A DNA stretch of 64,000 nucleotides, taken from Curtobacterium sp. ZW137. GTDB lineage: Bacteria; Actinomycetota; Actinomycetes; Actinomycetales; Microbacteriaceae. Positions 27,842-36,008 of this stretch are shown here, piece by piece (within the stretch, counting starts at the first letter, position 1; each line of letters begins with the position of its first letter). The stretch lies in the NCBI RefSeq assembly GCF_003762905.1, contig NZ_RJKS01000002.1:480039-544038 (forward strand), read 5' to 3'. The notes under the pieces are model-generated. The model searched no databases. It saw only the letters and a program-made list of their open reading frames with translations, and was not told where the DNA came from. Made by a program: the position numbers and the translations under genes.

Positions 27842-28186
27842 ATGACCGCAGACGATCCCCTGGAGACGGACCCGGAGCACTACCGGCTGCTGTGGGAGAA
27901 CGAGCACGTCCGGGTGCTGGACTATACGGACGAGCCGGGCGACCAGACCCACCCGCACCGGCACCCGAACAGCGTGATGGTGACGCTGACCGCGTTCGAA
28001 CGGCAGCTCGCCGCTGACGACCGGACCGTGGACGTCGCGCTCCCCGCCGGGAAGGCCGTGTGGCTCGCCGCGCAACGACACTCCGGCCGCAACACCGGCG
28101 CGACCCCGACACACACCGTCCTCATCGAGCTGAAGGACGCGCCAGGGGCCGGAGCGCCGACATCCGTCCTCGGCCCGGTGCCGTGA
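27842..28186 (+). CDS. Small cupin-fold protein
   Basis: A 114-residue single-domain cupin. Motif 1 is THPHRHPNSVMVTLTAFE with the paired His residues; motif 2 is weak (PAGKAVWLAAQRHSGRNTG, with one His). It is related to small uncharacterised bacterial cupins described as cytoplasmic proteins of unknown role. ATG 27842 has GGAAGCGAG seven bases upstream; ATG 27821 is an alternative. No operon partner is evident. Confidence 0.7.
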   Translation: MTADDPLETDPEHYRLLWENEHVRVLDYTDEPGDQTHPHRHPNSVMVTLTAFERQLAADDRTVDVALPAGKAVWLAAQRHSGRNTGATPTHTVLIELKDAPGAGAPTSVLGPVP

Positions 28187-28207
28187 CCCGCCGTGGCCGT
28201 TCCGAGG

Positions 28208-28963
28208 TCAGCGCGGACCGTCGATCTCGAGCCAGGACCCGGCACCGCCCCGAGCGTCGCCGTCGATCCCGGGTCGTTCCCGCAACGCGGCGAGTTCCCG
28301 GTCGATCGCGGCGCGGTCCGTCGTCGACCCGAGTTGCCGGTCGAGGTCCGCGTCCGGTCGGCCCGTGACGTCGGGGATGCCGTTCGTCGCGAGGAGCTCG
28401 TCGGTGGCCGCAGCTCGAGCCTGCATCTGCGCGATGCGTTCCCTGGTGTGGTCGAGCCGTGCCGCGGCCTGGTCGAACTGACCGCTGATGCCGGCGACCG
28501 CCTCGTTGACGCGGACCTGTGCCGCTGAGGCCGCGTAGGAGGCCTTGATCGTCTCCTTCTCGATCCGGAACGCCGCGAGCCGTTCGCGGAGCCGCTGCTC
28601 CGTCTCCTGCAGCCGGGTCTGCTGGCGTTCGAGCCCCTCGAACTGCACGCGGAGCGTCGCGACCTGCCCGGCGACCGACGTCCGTCGTTCCAGGGCGATC
28701 CGAGCGAGGTCCTCGCGTCCCTGGACGATCGCCTCCCGCGCCTGCTCGCCGAGCCGCGCGTACCGGGCGCCCTCCTCCTGTCCCTGGAGCTCGACGCGCT
28801 TGCGGGCCGTGGCGATGTCGGCGATCCCGCGGCGCACCTGCTGGAGCATCTCGGCCTCACGGTCGTAGGTGTCGTCGAGGGCGTCGCGTGGATCGTCCAT
28901 CCGGTCGATCGCTCGGGCGGCCTTGCCCTGCATGATGGCCTTCAGGCGTCCGGTGTTGCTCAC
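28208..28963 (-). CDS. PspA/IM30 (phage-shock, ESCRT-III-like) family protein
   Basis: A 251-residue, nearly all-helical protein with a long coiled coil (residues ~25-185) and the family-type start SNTGRLKAIMQGKAARAIDRMDDPRDALDDTYDRE. PspA-type proteins bind stressed membranes. The last ~50 residues are acidic and probably flexible. GTG 28963 overlaps the stop of the preceding gene (GTGA) and has GAAGGGACC upstream. The partner membrane protein encoded just before it may recruit it to the membrane (inference). Confidence 0.85.
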   Translation of the reverse strand: MSNTGRLKAIMQGKAARAIDRMDDPRDALDDTYDREAEMLQQVRRGIADIATARKRVELQGQEEGARYARLGEQAREAIVQGREDLARIALERRTSVAGQVATLRVQFEGLERQQTRLQETEQRLRERLAAFRIEKETIKASYAASAAQVRVNEAVAGISGQFDQAAARLDHTRERIAQMQARAAATDELLATNGIPDVTGRPDADLDRQLGSTTDRAAIDRELAALRERPGIDGDARGGAGSWLEIDGPR

Positions 28964-29517
28964 GGTCGGTCCCTTCGTGTCAGGTCTCGGTACGCATTCG
29001 TCCCGGCCGCCAGCGCGGCCGCTTCCCGGTCGACGTCGTCCCGGAGGATCGAGATCCGTCCGCCGGTCTCGCTGGTGACGGAACGGATCGTGCTCGAGAG
29101 ACGGTCGACGATGCCGGACAGCTCGGCGGTCTGGCTCCGGAGCGCCGGCAGCTCGACCGCGACCCGGCCGGCGTCGTGGTCGGTCAGGAGGAACGCGATC
29201 GCTCCGTCGACGGAGGCCGCACCCGCATCGATGCGGAGGACGAGCCGCCGGACTCCGGGCTCCGCTCGGTCGACCGCGATCGCGTAGGCGAGCGCCGCAT
29301 GCGCCCGTTCGACCGTGCGAGCGAGGTCCGCCCTGAGCGCGATCGCGGTCCGCCGTGGTCCGGGCGTCGTCGCCATCCGGACCCGCCAGCCGATCGTCCG
29401 GACGGTCGTGCTGCGTCGGAGGGCGCGGGCCATCCGCAGCACGATGATCGCCACTGCCGCCCAGAACGCGATGAGCGCCACCACGAGCGAGACCAGCACC
29501 CAGCCGAGAACGTCCAT
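28960..29517 (-). CDS. Membrane-anchored coiled-coil protein, partner of PspA
   Basis: A 185-residue protein with one N-terminal membrane helix (GWVLVSLVVALIAFWAAVAI, residues ~5-25), a basic juxtamembrane stretch and a helical body that includes likely coiled coil (residues ~125-165). A GGAGG site six bases before ATG 29517 decides the start. Its 4-bp overlap with the PspA gene shows strong coupling. Function unknown; a membrane partner or regulator of PspA is inferred from context only. Confidence 0.7.
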   Translation of the reverse strand: MDVLGWVLVSLVVALIAFWAAVAIIVLRMARALRRSTTVRTIGWRVRMATTPGPRRTAIALRADLARTVERAHAALAYAIAVDRAEPGVRRLVLRIDAGAASVDGAIAFLLTDHDAGRVAVELPALRSQTAELSGIVDRLSSTIRSVTSETGGRISILRDDVDREAAALAAGTNAYRDLTRRDRP

Positions 29518-29691
29518 CGAGAACCTCCTGCCGACCAGGATCACTCGCGCCGCGGCGACGGACCATCACCCGATCGGGGCGATATCGAGCGGTCCGCTCG
29601 GGTCTACGGTCGGGCGGACCGGGGAAACCAGGGCCCCGGGGTTGGGGAACACTGTGGCGTGGAGCAGGGTCGATGCGACCGTGAGCAGCAG

Positions 29692-31395
29692 ATGACCAGT
29701 GCGACGCGGGTGCGTCGGATCACCGCGACGGGTGTCGTCGGTGCGGCGATCGGGGCGTTCGGGGCGTTCGCCCTCACGGCAGCCTCAGCGGGACCGGCGC
29801 AGGCGGCGGACGTCGCTCCGGTCAACCCCGTCACCGTGCCGGTCGACGGCCACGCGGCGAACCAGGGATTCCTGGTGTTCGTGCAGGGCGACGTCGCACT
29901 CTCCGCCGACGAGGCAGAGGGCACACTCGCCGCGGGCGGGGACCTGGCGTTCGACACGGACTACAACATCGCGGCCGGCAGCGTCCCGATCGGCGCGCCC
30001 ACGCTGCCCGGCGACGACCGTCCGACGTACCTCTACGTCCAGGGCGGTGTCCAGTTCCCCGCGGACAGCGGCGCGATCCTCCGTGTCCTCAACGGCGGGC
30101 TCACACACGTCGGCGACACGTCGACCTACGACGCGTTCGACGCCGACCAGAACGGGGCGTCGATCGCCTACCGGATCGCTCCGGAGGGCGGCACCGCCGA
30201 GAGCATCCCCCGCATCGAGGGGACCGTCGCCGAGCCGGCTGCCACCGTCCCACGGCTGGCCGACCCGTCGGTCCTCGACTTCGATGCGTCCTTCACCCGC
30301 TACCGCGCGCTCTCGACCGACATCGGCACGTGCCCGGCGACGACCACCCTCGCGGACGACGAGGGCACGCCCGTCACCAGCCCCGTCCCCGACGGGTCGG
30401 CCGCCCGTGTCGCGATCCGACCGGGCGTGACGAACGTGCTGACCGTCTCCGCGGCCGACCTCGACGCCCTCGGGCAGCTCACCTTCGACGGGCTCCCCCG
30501 ATCGGACAGCCCGCTGGTGGTCAACGTCACCGGGACGTCGTTCGACGGGTCCATCCCGAACCTCGCGAACCTGACCAACGGGCAGGCCCCGTTCGTGCTG
30601 TGGAACTTCCCCGACGCGACGACCGTCCACGTCACCGGTGCCGACGCGCTCGAAGGCACCATCTACGCGCCACGTGCCCTCCTGCAGTGGGACGTCACAC
30701 AGAACATCGAGGGCAACGTGATCGCCGCGTCCTTCGTCCACGGGGTCCCGGCCCGACCAGGCCCCGCCCCGCGTGAGATCCACGGCTTCCCCTTCGCGGC
30801 CGAGGTGTCGTGCGTCACGACCGATGCCGTGACGGGGAACCTGACGCTCGTCAAACAGGTCGACGGCGGCACGGCCTCCGCTTCCGACTGGACGCTGACC
30901 GCTGCCGGTGCCGGGGCCGGGGCCACGACCATCAGCGGTCAGAGCGGCAGCTCCGCGGTGACCGACCAGACCGTCGCTGCGGGCGACTACACGCTCTCCG
31001 AGTCGGGCGGCCCCGACGGGTACACGGCTGGCGACTGGACGTGCGTCGGCGCGCGGGTCACCGGCGCGACGGTCACCGTCGAGGGCGGTGACGACGTGGT
31101 GTGCACCATCGTCAACACGGCCGTGTCGCCGACACCGACACCCACCCCGACGGCGCAACCGACTCCGACCCCCACCGGCACGCCGGCCCCGGACGCCGGG
31201 CCGCCGTCGGACCCGGGTGCTGGCGCAGGGCCGGAGATCACCGGTGACGGTGGGGAATCGCCCTGGGCGGATGCGGGCTCGCTCGCCTTCACCGGGTACG
31301 ACCCGCTCGGGCTCACACTCGTTGCGGGAGCGCTCCTGCTCGGCGGGCTCACGCTGACCATCGTCGTCGCACGGCAGCGCGCACGTCGCTCGTGA
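29692..31395 (+). CDS. Cell-wall-anchored choice-of-anchor-A surface protein
   Basis: A 567-residue secreted protein with a Sec signal peptide (cleavage near AQAAD, ~residue 39). Residues ~45-370 form a choice-of-anchor A domain (NQGFLVFVQGDVALSADEAE, and LEGTIYAPRALLQWDVTQNI later). A prealbumin-like SpaA-type repeat follows (GNLTLVKQVDGGTASASDWT), then a Pro/Thr linker and the sorting signal LAFTG (531-535) with a C-terminal hydrophobic helix and RARRS tail. LAxTG is the signal recognised by class E sortases in high-GC actinobacteria. The sortase is not in this window. The start lacks a strong ribosome-binding site. Confidence 0.82.
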   Translation: MTSATRVRRITATGVVGAAIGAFGAFALTAASAGPAQAADVAPVNPVTVPVDGHAANQGFLVFVQGDVALSADEAEGTLAAGGDLAFDTDYNIAAGSVPIGAPTLPGDDRPTYLYVQGGVQFPADSGAILRVLNGGLTHVGDTSTYDAFDADQNGASIAYRIAPEGGTAESIPRIEGTVAEPAATVPRLADPSVLDFDASFTRYRALSTDIGTCPATTTLADDEGTPVTSPVPDGSAARVAIRPGVTNVLTVSAADLDALGQLTFDGLPRSDSPLVVNVTGTSFDGSIPNLANLTNGQAPFVLWNFPDATTVHVTGADALEGTIYAPRALLQWDVTQNIEGNVIAASFVHGVPARPGPAPREIHGFPFAAEVSCVTTDAVTGNLTLVKQVDGGTASASDWTLTAAGAGAGATTISGQSGSSAVTDQTVAAGDYTLSESGGPDGYTAGDWTCVGARVTGATVTVEGGDDVVCTIVNTAVSPTPTPTPTAQPTPTPTGTPAPDAGPPSDPGAGAGPEITGDGGESPWADAGSLAFTGYDPLGLTLVAGALLLGGLTLTIVVARQRARRS

Positions 31396-31414
31396 CCCGA
31401 CGACCCACTCTGGG

Positions 31415-32353
31415 CTACCGCAGCAGCCCTTCCTTGGTCAGCCAGTCCTTCGCCGCGGTCGCGGCTTGGGCCTTCTCGCTCCCTTCGACACGGTTGCGCA
31501 GCGCGATGAGGTCGTCTGTGGTGAGCTTCGCGGAGATCTTGTTCAACACCGAAGCGAGTTTCGCGCTGGAGATCTTCTTGTTGAGGAACGGCAGGACGTT
31601 CTGCGCCGCGATCAAGTTCTCGGGGTCCTTCAGCACGAGCAGCTTCTTCGTCACGAGGTCGGGCGACGTCGTGTAGATGTCGGCCACCTGCACCGTGTCG
31701 TCGACGAGCGCCTTGACCGTGTCGGGTCCGCCGTAGTCCTCGATCGACTTGAACGTCACCTTGTCGACGCCGTACGTCGACTTGAGCCCGGGGATGCCGT
31801 AGGGAAGTGTGCCGAACTGTGGGTTGGCTCCGAGCGTGAACGGCTGGATCTTCGACAGGTCCGAGATCGACGTGAGGCCCTCCTTCGCCGCCTCCGCCTG
31901 GGTCACGACGTACGCGTCCTTGTCCTGCGCCGGCGACGGGTCGAGCACCTGGAAGTCGCTCGGGACCTCGGTCTTCAGCGCCGCGTCGACGTCCGCTGTC
32001 GTCTTCGCGGTGGCCTTGGTGTCGTAGAAGAACAGCAGGTTGCCGTTGTACTCCGGCATGAGGTTGATCGAACCGTCCTTGAGCGCGGGGATCGTGGTCT
32101 GCCTGGGGCCGAGGTTGAACTTGGTCGTCACGTCGAACCCCGCGTCCTTCAGGGCCAGCGCGTACATGTTGCCGAGGATCTCGCTCTCCGGGAAGTTGAA
32201 CGAACCGACCACGATCGGCGTGCTGCCCGATCCGGAGCTGCCGCCTGGAGCCGCCTTCGTGGGATCAGAAGTGGAACATCCGGAGAGGGCGACGATCGTT
32301 CCGATCGCCACCACGCCCGCGAGGATGCGTGTCGTGGTGCCTGCTGTGAACAT
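31415..32353 (-). CDS. Osmoprotectant ABC transporter substrate-binding lipoprotein (OpuBC/OpuCC type)
   Basis: A 312-residue lipoprotein with lipobox LSGC (Cys ~26). It binds compatible solutes such as glycine betaine or choline in this family. Signatures: VVGSFNFPESEILGNMYALA, then INLMPEYNGNLLFFYD. ATG 32353 shares one base with the stop of the permease gene before it (TGATG) and has AAAGGGACC upstream. It is the last gene of a permease-permease-binding protein operon. Confidence 0.88.
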   Translation of the reverse strand: MFTAGTTTRILAGVVAIGTIVALSGCSTSDPTKAAPGGSSGSGSTPIVVGSFNFPESEILGNMYALALKDAGFDVTTKFNLGPRQTTIPALKDGSINLMPEYNGNLLFFYDTKATAKTTADVDAALKTEVPSDFQVLDPSPAQDKDAYVVTQAEAAKEGLTSISDLSKIQPFTLGANPQFGTLPYGIPGLKSTYGVDKVTFKSIEDYGGPDTVKALVDDTVQVADIYTTSPDLVTKKLLVLKDPENLIAAQNVLPFLNKKISSAKLASVLNKISAKLTTDDLIALRNRVEGSEKAQAATAAKDWLTKEGLLR

Positions 32354-33132
32354 CAGTGGTCCCTTTCGTCGACGGTGGATACCGTCACCGCGCGGCGCCG
32401 GGATGGCAGCGTACGGACGTGTGTGCGACGGCGGCGGGTCGGTGCTTCGTGGCCGCGTCGGGTGAGGCGCTGCGCGAGCGCGAAGAGCCCGTCGATCACG
32501 AGGGCGAGCACCGTCACGAGCAACGCGCCACCGAGGATGAGGTCGTTGTCGTTCAGGCTGATCCCGGTCGAGATGATCGCACCGAGCCCGCCGAGCGAGA
32601 CGTACGACGCGATGACCACCGTCGCGATGACCTGCAGGACCGATGCGCGGATCCCGCCGATGATGAGCGGCAGCGACAGCGGGATCTCGACCTTCCAGAC
32701 GATCTGCAGTTCGGTCATCCCGATCGAGCGGGCGGCATCCACCGTCTCCGGATCCACGGACTCCACTCCTGCGTACGCCCCGGCGAGGATCGACGGGATC
32801 GCCAGGACGACGAACGCGATGATGGACGCGAAGAACGCGGTCTGCGTGAACGGCACGGTCAACCCGATGACGACGAAGAGGGTGCCGAGCAGACCCAGGG
32901 TCGGCAGGGCGCGCATGCCGCCGCTGAAGGCGATGACGAACCCGCGTCCGCGTCCGGTGTGGCCGATGTACAAGCCCAGTGGAAGCGCGATCAGGGCTGC
33001 GATCGCGACGGAGATGAACGTGTACAGCAGATGCTCGACGATCCGGTCCTGGATCGGGAGCGGAGTCTGGAGGCCGGGACGGTAGTTCGCCGGGTCGAGG
33101 AGCCAAGCGACGGCGTTGAGGAAGAACTGCAC
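32353..33132 (-). CDS. Osmoprotectant ABC transporter permease (OpuBB/ProW type)
   Basis: A 259-residue permease with about five membrane helices. The EAA-like loop is VDPETVDAARSIGMTELQIV, and GLLGTLFVVIGLTVPF and YVSLGGLGAIISTGI match OpuB/OpuC permeases. GTG 33132 lies two bases after the stop of the other permease. The C-terminal ~35 residues are Arg-rich and look disordered. Confidence 0.85.
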   Translation of the reverse strand: MQFFLNAVAWLLDPANYRPGLQTPLPIQDRIVEHLLYTFISVAIAALIALPLGLYIGHTGRGRGFVIAFSGGMRALPTLGLLGTLFVVIGLTVPFTQTAFFASIIAFVVLAIPSILAGAYAGVESVDPETVDAARSIGMTELQIVWKVEIPLSLPLIIGGIRASVLQVIATVVIASYVSLGGLGAIISTGISLNDNDLILGGALLVTVLALVIDGLFALAQRLTRRGHEAPTRRRRTHVRTLPSRRRAVTVSTVDERDH

Positions 33133-33134
33133 GG

Positions 33135-34022
33135 TCAGGCCCCGCGTTCGATCGTCGCCAGCGCTGCGCGCCGCCGTGGCCGGAGCGGGGTTCGACGCGA
33201 CCACGGCATCAGCACGCGCCCGATCGCCACGAGGACGGCGTCGAAGACCAGTGCGATGACGAGGCTCGCCACCACGCCGACGAGGATCTCTTCGAGGAAC
33301 TGCCGCTGTCGCCCGTCGGTGAACAGGAAGCCGATGTTCGCGGAACCGACGAGGGCGCCCACCGAGACCAGGGCAACGGTGCTCGCGGAGACCACCCGCA
33401 TCCCTGCGAGGAGGACGGGGCCGGCCAACGGGAACTCGACCGCCCAGAAACGGTGCCACGCCGAGAAACCCACCGAGGTGGCCGAGTCGATGACGTCCGC
33501 CGAGACGGCGCCGAACGCGTCGGACGACAACCGCACCATGATGGCGACCGCGTAGACGGAGAGCCCGACGACGATGTTGACGGGATCCGTGATGCGTGTC
33601 CCGAGCAGGTACGGGAGGATCACGAAGAGCGGCAGGGACGGGATCGTGTACAGCAGACTGCCGCCGCCGACGATGACCGATCGAACTGGCCGCCAACGGT
33701 TCGCCACCCACCCGAGCGGCACCGCCACGACGAACCCGAGGACGATCGGCACGGCGGCGAGCGCCGTGTGCGTGACGGTGAGGCTCCAGATGAGACCGAA
33801 GTTCGCGGTGATCCAGTGCAGGTCAGCACCCCAATCCTCATCGGAAGGCCAGCGGATGGGGCCTTCGTCCCGCAGGGCTGCTGCGTCCGTCTGAGAGTAG
33901 CCGCGCAGGACGGTTCTGACCGGGTGGCGAGGTGTTCGGTCTATTCGCGGATGCCAGTGCTGGGGCGGATCGCGGATCCCAGTGCTGACGGGCGTTCCAC
34001 GGGTTTCGGGGATCCGTTCCAC
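33135..34022 (-). CDS. Osmoprotectant ABC transporter permease, 5' end unclear
   Basis: The open frame covers 295 codons. From about residue 70 it is a clear OpuB/OpuC permease: WITANFGLIWSLTVTHTALA, GGSLLYTIPSLPLFVILPYL and the coupling loop VIDSATSVGFSAWHRFWAVE. The first ~68 residues are not family-like, and no in-frame ATG, GTG or TTG lies near the expected start, so the native start codon seems lost or the N-terminus extended. These operons normally begin with an OpuCA-type ATPase gene; here the upstream sequence goes directly into an accessory island. Probably a broken operon front. Confidence 0.65.
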   Translation of the reverse strand: MERIPETRGTPVSTGIRDPPQHWHPRIDRTPRHPVRTVLRGYSQTDAAALRDEGPIRWPSDEDWGADLHWITANFGLIWSLTVTHTALAAVPIVLGFVVAVPLGWVANRWRPVRSVIVGGGSLLYTIPSLPLFVILPYLLGTRITDPVNIVVGLSVYAVAIMVRLSSDAFGAVSADVIDSATSVGFSAWHRFWAVEFPLAGPVLLAGMRVVSASTVALVSVGALVGSANIGFLFTDGRQRQFLEEILVGVVASLVIALVFDAVLVAIGRVLMPWSRRTPLRPRRRAALATIERGA

Positions 34023-34027
34023 GGGTT
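33946..34027. repeat. Two nested pairs of short direct repeats at the island edge
   Basis: CGCGGATGCCAGTGCTG (33946-33962) recurs as CGCGGATCCCAGTGCTG (33971-33987). GTTCCACGGGTT recurs exactly at 33994-34005 and 34016-34027. The repeats sit where the osmoprotectant operon loses its family-typical 5' end and the accessory genes begin, so they could be regulatory sites or a recombination scar. Confidence 0.6.
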
Positions 34028-34044
34028 GGAGGCGAGCCCGGCGT

Positions 34045-34623
34045 TCAAAACGGTGCTGCCCCGGTCGAAGCCGCGCGTTTCTGCCTCGAGCGAACCACGA
34101 GGCGCCGCACTCCGGACTGATTCATGCGGCGACGGGCTTGCGGCACACTGACTTGGTAGCGCCTCGCCACGTCGTCGTCCGTGGCATTCCGCCAGGCCTG
34201 CCTGAGCGCAGCGTCCCACGGTACGAGAAGCTCGCCCGCAAGCCAATCTGCTTCCTCTTCCTGCTCAGCGCCAGCTCCGCACGTTCGGTCGAAGGTCACC
34301 ACAGCGGGATGCTCGTGCTCGAGGATGATGTGGCTCATCTCGTGGCTGACCGTGGATCGACGCCTTGGAAGGCCGTGGAAGTCGTTCTCCACGATTAGCT
34401 GCTTGTGCTCGATCTCAGTGACTAGCCCGGAGAAGGACGCACGCGGTCGACGCGCCCGTTCCAGGTCCTTCTCGTCAAGCGCCAGCTCACTCACACCGCA
34501 GACCTCGATCCCCCATTGATCTGCCAGCCCCCATGGGTTTAGCACCATGAACGCGTCGAGCCCTAGCTCACGCCTGATCTCGAGAGCGAGCCCCTTCGCC
34601 TCAGTCTTGAACCCCCGCCGCAT
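34045..34623 (-). CDS. ImmA/IrrE-family metallopeptidase
   Basis: A 192-residue zinc peptidase. The HExxH site is HEMSH at residues 94-98, followed by a downstream acidic zinc ligand region EEEADWLAGELLVP. In mobile elements such proteins cleave or inactivate a partner XRE repressor in response to DNA damage or cell signals. ATG 34623 lies two bases after the XRE gene stop, so the two are co-translated. Confidence 0.88.
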   Translation of the reverse strand: MRRGFKTEAKGLALEIRRELGLDAFMVLNPWGLADQWGIEVCGVSELALDEKDLERARRPRASFSGLVTEIEHKQLIVENDFHGLPRRRSTVSHEMSHIILEHEHPAVVTFDRTCGAGAEQEEEADWLAGELLVPWDAALRQAWRNATDDDVARRYQVSVPQARRRMNQSGVRRLVVRSRQKRAASTGAAPF

Positions 34624-34625
34624 CG

Positions 34626-34994
34626 CTACTTGGACGCTTTCGCCCTCGTCACAGCGGCATTGATCACGTTGGTGATGAACTGCACGTCCTCGTCCTGCAG
34701 ATCCTTGTCAGCCCTCAGAAGCGGAGCCACCTTCGCCATGAGCTCGACTTCGCCCGGACGGAGCGGCACGCCAGCATCCTCCGCGACGAAAAACTGCTCA
34801 GCGTCGACCCCAAGCCACGACACTACGGTCGCGAACCCGTTCGCGTCCGGCCGCTGGCCCTGCCGAAGTCTTGAGAGCAGAGAAGGGCTGACGCCCATCT
34901 CCAGGGCGACACCGCGCCAAGACATGCCCTTGGCGCTGCGCGCAGCATCGAGCGCTTCGTAGAGCGCAACGGGATCGACGGTTGTCCTCGGCAC
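34626..34994 (-). CDS. XRE-family helix-turn-helix repressor
   Basis: A 122-residue protein with an N-terminal HTH_3-type domain (residues ~10-65; MSWRGVALEMGVSPSLLSRL is the helix-turn-helix) and a helical C-terminus (~75-120). It precedes the ImmA/IrrE peptidase by 2 bp, the standard repressor-antirepressor pair of ICEs and phages. The divergent promoter region at 34995-35115 is its likely target. Confidence 0.85.
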   Translation of the reverse strand: MPRTTVDPVALYEALDAARSAKGMSWRGVALEMGVSPSLLSRLRQGQRPDANGFATVVSWLGVDAEQFFVAEDAGVPLRPGEVELMAKVAPLLRADKDLQDEDVQFITNVINAAVTRAKASK

Positions 34995-35046
34995 GTGACC
35001 AGTATGCCTCGTTGCGGCTCTCCATGAACGAAACTCGCCACAGCGC

Positions 35047-35110
35047 TCGACATCCGATGCGCAGGTGATCTAATATCGACCCACCGAACGAACACCGAAC
35101 CAAGGAGGTG
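35047..35110 (+). promoter_or_regulatory. Promoter and strong ribosome-binding site of the small-gene cluster
   Basis: A -35-like TCGACA (35047-35052) and -10 TAATAT (35071-35076) are spaced by 18 bp. A full consensus Shine-Dalgarno AAGGAGGTG lies at 35102-35110, five bases before the next ATG. It is divergent from the XRE repressor gene, so repression by that protein is plausible. Confidence 0.5.
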
Positions 35111-35115
35111 AACAC

Positions 35116-35235
35116 ATGACAGGAAAGCGAGGACGCAGCGCCATCACCGGCCGCTTCGTGAAGCAGTCCACGGTTCGTCGTCACCCGAACACGACGACCA
35201 ACGAATCGACGTCCAAGTCCAAGAAGTCCAAGTAG
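35116..35235 (+). CDS. Very small basic protein (39 aa)
   Basis: ATG 35116 follows AAGGAGGTG at ideal spacing and opens a 39-codon frame ending TAG 35233-35235. The product is strongly basic and Ser/Thr/Lys-rich (GKRGRSAITGRFVKQSTV, ending SKSKKSK), with no hydrophobic stretch. Small proteins of this appearance occur in actinobacterial accessory regions, but I know no function. The perfect ribosome-binding site and upstream promoter are the main support. The gene is divergent from XRE-ImmA. Confidence 0.65.
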   Translation: MTGKRGRSAITGRFVKQSTVRRHPNTTTNESTSKSKKSK

Positions 35236-35268
35236 CACCCTCGTCAGCGACACCGAACAGGAGCATCG

Positions 35269-35553
35269 ATGAGCACGTACACCGTGACCCGAGTTCGCAA
35301 GGAACTCTCCGCAGATGGCGCCCACCGACACCTCGAGGGAGTCATCACCAACACGAACACCCACTGGACCCGAGGTCAGGTGGTCGCAAGCATCAACGCC
35401 GGTAACACCTGGCGCACCAGCGCCGGCGGCCACTCCGCAACCATCACCACCGTCCACTACTGCCCGCGAGGAACCTGCCTCGCGAGCCCCTACATCAAGA
35501 CGAACCCCAACAGCTCCCAACTCGACAACCTCGAGAACCTCCCCGAGGGCTGA
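35269..35553 (+). CDS. DUF3892 domain protein
   Basis: A 94-residue protein matching DUF3892 over its full length: the start TYTVTRVRKELSADGAHRHL, the NTHWTRGQVVASINAGNTW middle, a CPRGTC Cys pair, and the ending LDNLENLPEG. The family is small, often accessory, and of unknown function. A CAGGAG site precedes ATG 35269. The stop codon abuts a large perfect hairpin. Confidence 0.8.
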   Translation: MSTYTVTRVRKELSADGAHRHLEGVITNTNTHWTRGQVVASINAGNTWRTSAGGHSATITTVHYCPRGTCLASPYIKTNPNSSQLDNLENLPEG

Positions 35554-35595
35554 CCGCATGAGGACCGATCGCCCGGGCGGTCGGTCCTCATGCGG
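35554..35595 (+). terminator. Long perfect hairpin, likely terminator or processing site
   Basis: CCGCATGAGGACCGA (35554-35568) pairs exactly with TCGGTCCTCATGCGG (35581-35595). The loop itself contains CGCCCGGGCG, another palindrome, so nearly all 42 bases can pair. No T-run follows. It starts one base after the DUF3892 stop codon and lies 20 bp before the next small gene. Confidence 0.7.
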
Positions 35596-35615
35596 GCCCT
35601 CTACAGAAAGGCAGC

Positions 35616-35789
35616 ATGGAACCCACCGATATCGTCTCCGCCTTCCTCGCGGGCTTCACGGCCGGCGTTGTCGCGCTTGTGAACGCACTCGCCCTGACCG
35701 CGCAGTCACACCCGGTTGCGGCGCTCGCCATCGCTTGCGTTGGCACCCTCAGCATCGCCACCCGGCGCATTCATCGACGGCGTCGTTAA
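35616..35789 (+). CDS. Small single-helix membrane protein (57 aa)
   Basis: ATG 35616 has AGAAAGG eight bases upstream and opens a 57-codon frame ending TAA at 35787-35789. The product has two hydrophobic stretches (residues ~8-26 and ~35-50) and a basic C-terminus (ATRRIHRRRR), so it probably spans the membrane once or as a hairpin. No family recognised. It follows the DUF3892 gene after the long hairpin. Confidence 0.55.
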   Translation: MEPTDIVSAFLAGFTAGVVALVNALALTAQSHPVAALAIACVGTLSIATRRIHRRRR

Positions 35790-36008
35790 CTCCGTACATC
35801 GAGCTCACGGCGTGAGGTCCAGGGGGTCGAGTCCGAATCACTCGAAGTCACTGAGGAGGCTGAGACGGGAACAAGCCGCCGGTCTGCAGACAGGCCCAGT
35901 TGCCACGCGACGCTTAGCTCAGTTGATCGTCAGGCGCGTCGCTTCAGATGCTACGACGACGTGGTAAGCGCCGATAACGCTCATTGCGTCCGTTGCGTTA
36001 GACCGTTG

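Noticed and set aside
35816..35845. GGGGGTCGAGTCCGAATCA, resembling a tRNA T-arm
   Set aside because: No acceptor stem, D-arm or anticodon arm can be folded upstream, and no CCA end or integration repeat is evident.
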